A stretch of 64,000 bases of DNA from Klebsiella sp. BIGb0407 (GTDB taxonomy: Bacteria > Pseudomonadota > Gammaproteobacteria > Enterobacterales > Enterobacteriaceae). Location: assembly GCF_024807845.1 (NCBI RefSeq), contig NZ_JANUEQ010000001.1, forward strand, positions 434,001-498,000, written 5' to 3'. The notes beneath the pieces are model-generated. The model saw only the letters and a list, made by a program, of their open reading frames with translations. It did not search any database and had not been told where the DNA came from. The position numbers and the translations under genes are program-made. Positions within the stretch are counted from its first letter, which is position 1, and each line of letters begins with the position of its first letter. Of this stretch, positions 49,304-57,103 are shown in pieces.

Positions 49304-49324
49304 ATAGTGTGACTCAGACACTAT
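49304..49324 (+). promoter_or_regulatory. Palindromic operator candidate of the PTS operon
   Basis: ATAGTGT (49304-49310) and ACACTAT (49318-49324) form a perfect 7-7-7 palindrome 60 bp before the first gene of the sugar operon. No regulator gene is adjacent, so the controlling protein is unknown. Confidence 0.55.
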
Positions 49325-49384
49325 TTATTTCATGATTGATTGCCCATTATTCAACGCAGGGAAAATCCTGACTGGAGTATGAAA

Positions 49385-49837
49385 GTGAAGATTCATTTTG
49401 ATCAGCATTTACTGTCCCTGAATAACAGCTTTTTTTCACCGGAAGAAGCGATTCGTTATGCGGGGACCTTATTGCTGCAAACTCAGGCATGTAATGAACA
49501 ATACATTGATGAAATGATCGCGGTTTATCATGAATTTGGTTCAATTATAGTTCTGGACAATGGGGTTGCTATGCCACATGCCCGTCCAGAAAAAGGCGCA
49601 TTGAAAACGGCTTTTTCAGTTGTGATAGTGAAAGAGCCGTTGATTTTCCATCATGAAGAGTTTGATCCGGTCCATGTCATTATTGCTATCGCCGCGAGCG
49701 ACTCTGACAATCATATTTATCTTATTCAAGTTATAGCTGATTTAATTGAAAGAAATATCGTAGATTTCATAAAAAATAACACTGATAAAAATACTATCCT
49801 ACAGTTTATTCATCACTCGTTAGCGGAGGCATTATGA
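49385..49837 (+). CDS. PTS EIIA component (fructose/mannitol-ascorbate type)
   Basis: A 150-residue cytoplasmic EIIA that accepts phosphate from HPr and passes it to the EIIB that follows. The active histidine is in GVAMPHARPE (about residue 65). Start choice: GTG 49385 has GGAG seven bases upstream, an ideal distance; ATG 49379 would have it one base away. It overlaps the EIIB gene by 4 bp. First gene of a five-gene operon with its own palindromic operator candidate. Confidence 0.88.
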   Translation: MKIHFDQHLLSLNNSFFSPEEAIRYAGTLLLQTQACNEQYIDEMIAVYHEFGSIIVLDNGVAMPHARPEKGALKTAFSVVIVKEPLIFHHEEFDPVHVIIAIAASDSDNHIYLIQVIADLIERNIVDFIKNNTDKNTILQFIHHSLAEAL

Positions 49838-50115
49838 TTAAAATAAGAACGGTATGCGGAAATGGGATTGGAAGTTCTCTTATGGCAGCAAATAATGTAA
49901 AAAAAATATGTGAGGAATTGAGTATTAAAGCTGATGTTTCTTCTGTTGATTTTGCTAATGCGGTGGGCGAAAGAGCTGACCTTTACATTACTATCAAAGA
50001 GTTGGCGACACAATTCCCTGCAAGTTGCAACGTCGCTATTATTCGTAGTTATGTACACAAAGCAAAAATCTTCGAAGATATTCATGATGCATTGTTGAAC
50101 ATAAGCAAGTCTTAA
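49834..50115 (+). CDS. PTS EIIB component, ascorbate (UlaB/SgaB) type
   Basis: A 93-residue EIIB with the phospho-cysteine loop VCGNGIGSS at residues 7-15. It takes phosphate from EIIA and transfers it to the incoming sugar bound by EIIC. The ATG overlaps the EIIA stop, so the two are translationally coupled. Confidence 0.92.
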   Translation: MIKIRTVCGNGIGSSLMAANNVKKICEELSIKADVSSVDFANAVGERADLYITIKELATQFPASCNVAIIRSYVHKAKIFEDIHDALLNISKS

Positions 50116-50145
50116 TATTACATTTCTTTTTTAAGGAATTTAAAT

Positions 50146-51540
50146 ATGGCTAGTATCCTCTCTTTTTTGACTGAGATTTTCACTCAGCCTGCCTTTCTTA
50201 TGGGAATCATCTCATTAATTGGCTTGCTGGCTTTACGTTCCCCTGTTAATAAATTACTCACCGGGACATTAAAACCTATCCTTGGGTATTTAATGCTGAG
50301 TGCCGGTGCGGGTGTGATTGTCGCCAATCTGAACCCATTAGGCGGTATTATTGAAGCCGGGTTTAGTATTCGCGGTGTGATACCAAATAATGAAGCCATA
50401 GTTTCTGTTGCCCAAAAACTATTGGGTGTAGAGACCATGAGTATTTTATTACTTGGCTTTGTCTTTAACCTGGCTATTGCAAGATTTACTAAATATAAAT
50501 ACATCTTCCTTACCGGGCATCATTCCTTCTTTCTAGCTTGTTTATTTTCTGCTGTTTTGCAAGCTGCACATTTTGCTGGCTGGCATTTGATTGTTATCGG
50601 CGGTTTTTTACTGGGTGCCTGGTCTGCTATCTCGCCAGCCATAGGTCAGCGTTATACCAAACGTGTCACTGAAGATGGCGGGATCGCGATGGGGCACTTT
50701 GGTTCCCTGGGTTATTACCTGTCAGCCTGGATTGCCAGTAAAGTAGGTAAAGCAGAAGACTCTTTCGCTGATACAGAAATTTCAGAAAAATGGGGCTTTC
50801 TGCGCGATACCACCGTTACAACGGGCATCATTATGGTAGTTATTTATTTGGTGTGCAGCATTGTCGCGGGTTCAGAATATCTCAGTACCATAACCGATCA
50901 AAATATGGTTATTTACTCTATTCTGACGGGTTTGCAATTTGCTGTGGGTGTTGCCATCGTGTACAGCGGTGTTCGCTTGATTCTGGGTGATTTAGTTCCG
51001 GCATTCCAGGGTATCAGCCAAAAACTAATCCCCAATTCTATACCCGCGGTTGACTGTGCAGTATTCTTTACCTTCAGCCCTACCGCTGTGGTTATCGGTT
51101 TTATCAGTTCTTTTGTTGGTGGCTTAGTCGGTATGCTGATGCTAGGAGGTTTAGGCATGGCACTTATTATTCCTGGTATGGTTCCACATTTCTTCTGCGG
51201 TGGTACTTCAGGGGTATTTGCCGATAAATTAGGTGGCAAAAAAGGCTGTATTATCGCCTCATTCATTGGCGGTGTTTTCCTCGCTTTCTTACCGGCTATG
51301 CTGTTACCAGCTCTGGGTAATCTGGGCTTTGAAAACAGTACTTTTGCAGATTTTGACTTTGCAGTCTGGGGTATTGTCATCGGTAATGCTTTTACTCAGT
51401 TCGGACAAAGTGCAATTTATGTTGTTTGTTTTGTCCTGCTGTTGGTATTACTTATTCCTTTTGCGTTCCGAAACGTAAAAGTTGTCGGTGATACCTTAAG
51501 TTATGATGAGTTAGTTGAAAAAGATAAAACTCACAAGTAA
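50146..51540 (+). CDS. PTS EIIC component, ascorbate (UlaA/SgaT) type
   Basis: A 464-residue membrane permease of the UlaA family with about eleven hydrophobic segments. LRSPVNKLLTGTLKPILGYLML at the N-terminus and HFFCGGTSGVFADKLGGKKG in the second half are family motifs. UlaA transports L-ascorbate, but many members are uncharacterised, and the downstream kinase and aldolase do not fit ascorbate breakdown (UlaD/E/F). Substrate therefore unknown. Confidence 0.93.
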   Translation: MASILSFLTEIFTQPAFLMGIISLIGLLALRSPVNKLLTGTLKPILGYLMLSAGAGVIVANLNPLGGIIEAGFSIRGVIPNNEAIVSVAQKLLGVETMSILLLGFVFNLAIARFTKYKYIFLTGHHSFFLACLFSAVLQAAHFAGWHLIVIGGFLLGAWSAISPAIGQRYTKRVTEDGGIAMGHFGSLGYYLSAWIASKVGKAEDSFADTEISEKWGFLRDTTVTTGIIMVVIYLVCSIVAGSEYLSTITDQNMVIYSILTGLQFAVGVAIVYSGVRLILGDLVPAFQGISQKLIPNSIPAVDCAVFFTFSPTAVVIGFISSFVGGLVGMLMLGGLGMALIIPGMVPHFFCGGTSGVFADKLGGKKGCIIASFIGGVFLAFLPAMLLPALGNLGFENSTFADFDFAVWGIVIGNAFTQFGQSAIYVVCFVLLLVLLIPFAFRNVKVVGDTLSYDELVEKDKTHK

Positions 51541-51573
51541 TCACTGTGCAGATAAATGCCTTAAGGAGTTGTT

Positions 51574-52539
51574 ATGGCAGTGATCTCGATTGGACTATCC
51601 TGCTTTGATCAGTTTTTCTTTATGAATCGCTGGCCGGAGGAAAACAGTAAAAACTTCTCCAGTGATTTTATTGAAAGTGGTGGAGGTCCTAGTGCTAATG
51701 CTGCCTGGTTATTAGGTTTATGGGGTGAAGATATTTATTATGTCGGTCACCTCAATCAAGATATCTATGGCCAGAAGATAATCAGTGAGTTTCATGAAGT
51801 TGGGGTTAATACAGATTATGTTATTTTTAATGATGAGATGATTACCCCACTGGCATCAATTTTAGTTAACCAGTTAAGTGGCTCACGTACTATTGTGACA
51901 CGTAAACTTCTGGTACCACCACGCTTAACATTTGATGAAAAAATTAAAATTGATGGGTTGATTAATAAACTCACTCAAGATGAAAAAGGAGAAGTCATCA
52001 CTATTCTAATCGATGGTCATGAACCTGAATTAAGTGAATATATCTTGCAGCGATTACCTGAAGCTCGCGTCGTGATGGATGCGGGATCGCTGAGAGAAAG
52101 CAATCTTAATCTGGCAAAGTACACGGACTATCTGGTAGCCAGTGAGAATTTCTCCCGTGATTTAATTGAAATTGAACGGTTCACATCAGAAACACAGCTA
52201 CAAACAGCATTGAATGAATTAAATAAATTAGCGAGAGGACAGGCATTTATTACTCTGGGTGAAAAAGGATGCGCTTATTTACAAAATGGCCGTCTGGTAA
52301 TATCACCTGCTTTTATTTGTAATGCTATTGATACCACAGGTGCTGGCGATATTTTTCATGGTGCATTTACTTATGGCGTCCATTATAACTGGCATATAGA
52401 GAATATCATTCTTTTCGCCAGTTTATCTGCCGCCATAGCTATTGAAAAGAAAGGGGTACGTGAAGCCATGCCTAACCTGGCGAAAGTCCATAATTCCGCC
52501 AGCCAATATGAGAGAAATTTAAAGATATTCTTCGACTGA
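51574..52539 (+). CDS. PfkB-family carbohydrate kinase
   Basis: A 321-residue sugar kinase of the ribokinase/PfkB family. The N-terminal GGGPSANAAWLLGLWG segment binds the sugar; the C-terminal signature DTTGAGDIFHGAF holds the catalytic aspartate and anion hole. With a PTS delivering a sugar phosphate and a class II aldolase downstream, its likely substrate is a ketose monophosphate converted to a 1,6-type bisphosphate. It begins 33 bp after the EIIC gene. Confidence 0.9.
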   Translation: MAVISIGLSCFDQFFFMNRWPEENSKNFSSDFIESGGGPSANAAWLLGLWGEDIYYVGHLNQDIYGQKIISEFHEVGVNTDYVIFNDEMITPLASILVNQLSGSRTIVTRKLLVPPRLTFDEKIKIDGLINKLTQDEKGEVITILIDGHEPELSEYILQRLPEARVVMDAGSLRESNLNLAKYTDYLVASENFSRDLIEIERFTSETQLQTALNELNKLARGQAFITLGEKGCAYLQNGRLVISPAFICNAIDTTGAGDIFHGAFTYGVHYNWHIENIILFASLSAAIAIEKKGVREAMPNLAKVHNSASQYERNLKIFFD

Positions 52540-52572
52540 ATTTTACTATTAAATAAATTAAGAGAGGGTTCC

Positions 52573-53436
52573 ATGTTAGTTTCTATGGAGAAAATGCTTA
52601 ACCATGGCTTTGCTCACCAATATGCTGTTGGTCAATTTAACATTCATAATATTGAATGGACTAGCGCAGTATTAAAATCCGCTCAGAAATTAAGATCCCC
52701 TATCATATTGGGTATTTCCGGGGGAACTATAAAGCATATGCTGGGTTTGAAATCTATACATGATATTGTTGTAAATGCGATGGAGTATTTACAAATAGAT
52801 ATCCCGGTAGCCTTACATTTGGATCACGGGCAGTCATATGAGGCTTGTGAGGCTGCTATTAAGGCTGGGTTTAGCTCGGTGATGTTTGATGGTTCACATC
52901 TGCCCTTTCAGGAAAACTTAGATATTACTCATCGTCTGGTTGAATATGCTCATCGCCGAGGGGTTTCTGTTGAAGCGGAACTGGGTACCATTGCAGGGAG
53001 TGAGGACGGCATAGTTAACTCTCATGTTATTTATGCAGACCCGCAAGAGTGTTATACCTTGGTTTCACAAACAGGAGTCGATTGTTTAGCAGCAGCACTG
53101 GGCTCAACCCATGGACTCTATAAAGGTAAAGCTAAAATAGGATTTACAGAAATGCAGCATATTGCTCAACTGGTTCAAGTCCCCTTAGTATTGCATGGCG
53201 GAACCGGAATTTCTGATGAAGATATGAAGAAAGCAATTTCGCTCGGCACGGCCAAGATAAATGTTAATACGGAAAATATGTATGCCTGGTGTTTAGCGGT
53301 ACAAGCACAATTTGAAAATCAAGGCGAACATGATGTCAACGATCCGCGTAAAGTAATTACGAAGGGCATGCTGCCCGTCGCAGAGCAAGTTGAAGAACGT
53401 ATGCGTTTATTTGGTTCTGCCGGCCGAGCTATCTAG
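52573..53436 (+). CDS. Class II ketose-bisphosphate aldolase (GatY/KbaY/Fba type)
   Basis: A 287-residue zinc aldolase. Zinc and catalytic motifs are visible: LHLDHGQSYE (Asp and His), EAELGTIAG (Glu), GSTHGLYKG (His), VLHGGTGI (His) and KINVNTENM. Length matches tagatose-bisphosphate aldolases. It should cleave the bisphosphate made by the kinase into dihydroxyacetone phosphate and a second triose or aldehyde. Last gene of the operon. Confidence 0.92.
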   Translation: MLVSMEKMLNHGFAHQYAVGQFNIHNIEWTSAVLKSAQKLRSPIILGISGGTIKHMLGLKSIHDIVVNAMEYLQIDIPVALHLDHGQSYEACEAAIKAGFSSVMFDGSHLPFQENLDITHRLVEYAHRRGVSVEAELGTIAGSEDGIVNSHVIYADPQECYTLVSQTGVDCLAAALGSTHGLYKGKAKIGFTEMQHIAQLVQVPLVLHGGTGISDEDMKKAISLGTAKINVNTENMYAWCLAVQAQFENQGEHDVNDPRKVITKGMLPVAEQVEERMRLFGSAGRAI

Positions 53437-53447
53437 CCACTCTTATG

Positions 53448-53475
53448 GGGCCTGTTATCTTTTACAGGCCCTCTT
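53448..53475 (+). terminator. Terminator of the PTS-kinase-aldolase operon
   Basis: An 8-bp GC-rich stem (53448-53455 with 53464-53471), 8-nt loop, then TCTT, 11 bp after the aldolase stop. The U-tract is short but the position fits. Confidence 0.7.
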
Positions 53476-53477
53476 CG

Positions 53478-53963
53478 CTATTCAAGGTATGTATTAGATA
53501 AGTCACAGGTCATCTCAAAACAGGCCAGTGAGCTTGCAGCAAGGCTTGAATAATAGTGATCCTCGCGGATCACTTTAAAACCTCGTTGTTGATAAAAATT
53601 CATGGCATTAGGCGTTGAAGATAAGCGAAGTTTTGTCATATTCCGCAAAAGTGCCTGCTGTTTGATAGCATCAATAATTTGCCTTGCAAATCCTTTACCA
53701 GCATATTCAGGTAAGGTGAAAACAGCTTCAACCGACTGTTCTTGCAGACTAAGAAACCCAGTGGCTACAGGTTCCCCCTTCGCATCCTCAATCACAAAAA
53801 AGGGATTATCATTGATGACTTGCCGGTACGATGATGGCATTTCTTCTGGAGTCCACGCTTTCAGAATGTCATCAGGATAGATACCCTTGCAACCATGCCG
53901 TAATGCACGATTACGTAAAGCCCAGAGTTTTTCAGCCTCTTCACTACGCGCATACCTGATAGC
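53478..53963 (-). CDS. GNAT-family N-acetyltransferase
   Basis: A 161-residue acetyltransferase. IRYARSEEAEKLWALRNRAL starts the fold and the acetyl-CoA motif A is LPEYAGKGFARQIIDA; the C-terminal LSSTPNAMNFYQQRGFKVI is typical of small-molecule or protein GNATs. I prefer ATG 53963 with GGGA upstream; a GTG at 54032 would add 23 residues. It is divergent from dsbG. Substrate unknown. Confidence 0.85.
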   Translation of the reverse strand, partial: AIRYARSEEAEKLWALRNRALRHGCKGIYPDDILKAWTPEEMPSSYRQVINDNPFFVIEDAKGEPVATGFLSLQEQSVEAVFTLPEYAGKGFARQIIDAIKQQALLRNMTKLRLSSTPNAMNFYQQRGFKVIREDHYYSSLAASSLACFEMTCDLSNTYLE

Positions 53964-54109
53964 CATTAAATTATTCCCTGATAAGATAACCAGCAACTGA
54001 TTAACATAGTAAATCTTTACTGGTTTTGTCACCCTAAATCGGTAGGATGGCCGACTATTACTGCCACAGATTTTGGCTGCTGATAGCTATTCTCTGAAAG
54101 GATACTTAA

Positions 54110-54874
54110 ATGAATAAAATAATGCAGTTGGTACTTTCTGTTAATCTTTTGATCCCGTTGGCCGTTCTGGCGGCAGAAGCACCTCTCCCTGCCCCGATCG
54201 CCGCACTGGAAAAACAAGGTTTTGAGTTAAAAGGTGAATTTAGTGCTCCCGGTGGCCTGCCTGGTTATGCGATGCAATTCCAGGGTCAGGGTACGACGGT
54301 CTACCTGACCCCCGATAAGCAACACGCGATTATGGGAAATATGGTTGATGCCGCGGGTAAAAATCTGAGCGATGAACAAGTTGAAAAATTTGTCTACGCC
54401 CCGATGGCTAAAGAAATGTGGAATAGTCTCGGTCAGCATCGCTGGATAGCCGCAGGGAGTAAAGATGCTCCGCATATTGTTTATGTATTTGCCGATCCCT
54501 ACTGTCCTTATTGCACTGAGTTTTGGGAACAGGCTCAGCCCTGGCTTTCATCAGGAAAGGTTCAGCTCAGAATATTACTCGTTGGTATGTTACGTCCTGA
54601 TAGCGGTCAGAAAGCCGCAGCGATTATGATGGCCGCTGACCCCGCAAAAACACTGGCTGATTATGAAAATAGCAAAGGTAAGCTTGCCCTGGTAAAACCA
54701 GAGAAAATTCCGGCTGAAGTCGGAGAAGCACTCAAAAATAACCTGACACTGATGGATGATTTAGGTGGGAGTGCAACACCTGCGATTTACTACCTTAATG
54801 CCGAAGGTCGATTGCAGCAACATCAGGGAAAACCTGATGAAGAAACGCTGAAAATAATTATGGGTGATAAATAG
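54110..54874 (+). CDS. dsbG: Periplasmic thiol:disulfide isomerase/chaperone DsbG
   Basis: A 254-residue exported thioredoxin-fold protein with a signal peptide (cleavage near VLAA-EAP), an N-terminal dimerisation domain and a C-terminal catalytic domain whose active site is CPYC (VFADPYCPYCTEFW, about residue 132). The E. coli protein (248) has the same CPYC. The cis-proline loop SATPAI is present. It keeps single cysteines of exported proteins reduced. An AAGGATA sequence precedes the ATG. Confidence 0.94.
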   Translation: MNKIMQLVLSVNLLIPLAVLAAEAPLPAPIAALEKQGFELKGEFSAPGGLPGYAMQFQGQGTTVYLTPDKQHAIMGNMVDAAGKNLSDEQVEKFVYAPMAKEMWNSLGQHRWIAAGSKDAPHIVYVFADPYCPYCTEFWEQAQPWLSSGKVQLRILLVGMLRPDSGQKAAAIMMAADPAKTLADYENSKGKLALVKPEKIPAEVGEALKNNLTLMDDLGGSATPAIYYLNAEGRLQQHQGKPDEETLKIIMGDK

Positions 54875-54887
54875 TCACTTTCAGACA

Positions 54888-54908
54888 CAGAGGGGATTTC
54901 CCCCTCTG
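54888..54908 (+). terminator. Hairpin after dsbG
   Basis: An 8-bp GC-rich stem (54888-54895 with 54901-54908) and 5-nt loop, 13 bp after the stop. It has no U-tract. Confidence 0.55.
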
Positions 54909-55039
54909 GTACTGATAGGCTTAAAGATACGAGCACAATGTTCAGGCTATCGTGTAATGTATATAATATTATGTATGTTGTAACTATTTTGATATTTATG
55001 ATTAATAAAAATTAATTACCGTCCACCAGCATTAAGCCA

Positions 55040-55981
55040 TTACCCTGCCTGTATCCCCCTCTGCTGCTTCCTGAATTCCCCCGGCGTACAGCTTGTATAG
55101 CGTTTGAAAAATTTCACAAAGTTGGTCGATTCTTCAAACCCCAGTTGTTCTGCAATAAGTACAACGGGCGTTGTCGAGTTGGCCAGAAGTCGCTTAGCTT
55201 CAAGGTTAATCCGCGAGGTAATAATATTTTTTGCAGTCATGCCCGTCGCTTCTACTGCGGCAAGGTTCAGACTTTTCTCTGAACAAGCCAGTGTATTTGC
55301 ATACCATGTGACCTGGTGCTTTTTAGCATAATTCTTTTCAACTAGATCTTTAAAAGCGTTAAAACGCTGTATTGAATTCGAGGAACAGCCAGGATCCCTT
55401 CTATTCTGACCACAGGTGATAGAGAGCCGTAACAAAAGAGCAATAAACTGATGATGCAATAACGCATTGATTTCACTAATTTTATTCGGTAGTAAAAGCG
55501 CTGCATCTTCCCTCATTTGCTCAATGGCTTGCGTCATAATACCCAACGCCGGTGCATCCAAAGGAATATGGTGGGGTATGTTCTGCGTGATTTCCTTAAC
55601 TCTAAAATTAAAGGAATAAGGTCTGATAGATGCTGGAGTCGAAATAAACTCTGACCGAAGCAACATTATCCATCCCTCCCAGTTTCTATCGTTACCATAT
55701 TGATGAACCTGCCCTGGGGATAGCGTCATAAGTGAGCCCGCTCTGCAACTTACCGGTAGAAAATCAATCCAGTGAGTACATTCCCCTTCCACGATGAGGA
55801 GCAGCATTCCAAAAGCATACTGATGCGGAAGCTGCATCTGTTCCTGACTCACCCGCTTTCTCAAACTAGAAACTGAGAAAATCTCGATGTCCAGTGAATA
55901 CGAGCCCGCAGGTTCATAGTCCAGTTTGATAACATCCGGCATGTTTTCCGCATGTTCGCAAAAATGTCGAATTTTTACCAT
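55040..55981 (-). CDS. AraC-family transcriptional regulator
   Basis: A 313-residue regulator with an N-terminal cupin-like sensing domain and the C-terminal double helix-turn-helix of AraC/XylS proteins (LACSEKSLNLAAVEATGMTAKNII and LIAEQLGFEESTNFVKFFKRYTSCTPGEFR). It is divergent from a VOC-family gene with a 75-bp spacer and probably controls it. Effector unknown. Confidence 0.9.
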   Translation of the reverse strand: MVKIRHFCEHAENMPDVIKLDYEPAGSYSLDIEIFSVSSLRKRVSQEQMQLPHQYAFGMLLLIVEGECTHWIDFLPVSCRAGSLMTLSPGQVHQYGNDRNWEGWIMLLRSEFISTPASIRPYSFNFRVKEITQNIPHHIPLDAPALGIMTQAIEQMREDAALLLPNKISEINALLHHQFIALLLRLSITCGQNRRDPGCSSNSIQRFNAFKDLVEKNYAKKHQVTWYANTLACSEKSLNLAAVEATGMTAKNIITSRINLEAKRLLANSTTPVVLIAEQLGFEESTNFVKFFKRYTSCTPGEFRKQQRGIQAG

Positions 55982-56056
55982 TTAAACCCCTATTTCTACC
56001 GTTACAGGTCTTTGCTTATGGCTAATAATTACCACATTACAGTAAAGGAAAATAAA

Positions 56057-56503
56057 ATGAAAAAACTGAACTGGTTCAACAATGTTGAAAGCCGCACGCA
56101 CCCGTGGGAAGGCATGGGACTTACCTGGCTAACCACAGCACTCAATGTGCCTGATGTCAGAGCCGCCGTTAATTTCTACATCAATGCGATGGATATGGTG
56201 GCAATTGCAGAGCTGGAAGGCAACTCCGGTGAGATGTTGTTCGCCCGCATTCGTTATCGCGGCACAAACTTTACGATTAACAAGGAAGGCTGGGACTCAG
56301 ATCTCAATAGCCCGCAGTCCTCAGGAATACCAACTCCTTTTATTTTCTATATGTATGTAGATGATGCAGCCCTGCTGGTAAATCAAATGGTGCGGGCCGG
56401 TGCAATAGTGCTGAATGAACCCACAGAAATGTTCTGGGGCGATTTAAAAGTACGTATAAAAGATCCCTTTGGATTTATCTGGGATATTGCACAAAAACTA
56501 TAA
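56057..56503 (+). CDS. VOC family protein (glyoxalase-like)
   Basis: A 148-residue vicinal-oxygen-chelate protein: LTTALNVPDVRAAVNFYINAMDMV, GEMLFARIRYRG, and KVRIKDPFGFIWDIAQKL at the end. ATG 56057 has AGGA seven bases upstream; the frame is open upstream to 55952 but that overlaps the AraC gene start. Typical functions are isomerase, dioxygenase or drug binding; none can be assigned. Confidence 0.85.
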   Translation: MKKLNWFNNVESRTHPWEGMGLTWLTTALNVPDVRAAVNFYINAMDMVAIAELEGNSGEMLFARIRYRGTNFTINKEGWDSDLNSPQSSGIPTPFIFYMYVDDAALLVNQMVRAGAIVLNEPTEMFWGDLKVRIKDPFGFIWDIAQKL

Positions 56504-56650
56504 ATCAAATAGCCGCTAAAGGATCATCACAATGAGCGGTTAAAAAGGACAGGCACCCTGTTTCGTTTATCCCTGGATTGTCTTTCAATTCAATGGATGA
56601 CCGCTATGCCTGTCCGTAAACTATATATCTTAGTCCCTCTTCATCGGCAG

Positions 56651-57103
56651 TTATTCCTCAGGGGTTAGCCAGAATAACGCAGCCTGTCCCAGGGACTTCC
56701 CTTCCTTGTCGGTAAGCTGCCAGATAACACCTTGATAGATATTAAATGCTTCCCCCTGCCGTGTTATTCGGACGCCCGAATAGCCGAACACAATCCCCTC
56801 TGTTTTGAGACGCATCAGCATACTCTGTCGTTCTTGCTGATCGGGTGTTGCGGCGCTCAAGCGCGAAGGGAGTTGCAACATTTCCTCCCTGGAATATTTA
56901 AAACATTTCAGTGCACTTTGATTAGCATAAATAAAGCGTGGATCTGCCGAACTATCATGTGCCAGCAGACTATAAGGTGCACTGTCATCTAACCAGCTAG
57001 CAAGGTCGCTCACATTTTCAGGCGAAGGTAGCGGAACACCCGCCCGTTGCAGGTAACAGTCCGCGATACGCTCTATCAAAGCCCGATCCTGGAATATCGT
57101 CAT
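56651..57103 (-). CDS. MEKHLA-domain (PAS-like) protein
   Basis: A 150-residue protein consisting of one MEKHLA domain, a PAS relative named from a plant homeobox-protein C-terminus: LLAHDSSADPRFIYANQSALKCFKYSREEML, then FGYSGVRITRQGEAFNIYQGVIWQL. It likely binds a small ligand. Its start codon shares one base with the stop of the upstream TPP enzyme gene (TAATG), so the two are made together, and it may be a partner or regulator of that enzyme. Confidence 0.85.
   Translation of the reverse strand: MTIFQDRALIERIADCYLQRAGVPLPSPENVSDLASWLDDSAPYSLLAHDSSADPRFIYANQSALKCFKYSREEMLQLPSRLSAATPDQQERQSMLMRLKTEGIVFGYSGVRITRQGEAFNIYQGVIWQLTDKEGKSLGQAALFWLTPEE

Noticed and set aside
56547..56615. GGACAGGCA...TGCCTGTCC inverted repeat with a second nested AGCGGT/ACCGCT pair
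   Set aside because: The two pairs interleave and the main loop is 51 nt; no clear terminator or element boundary can be claimed.
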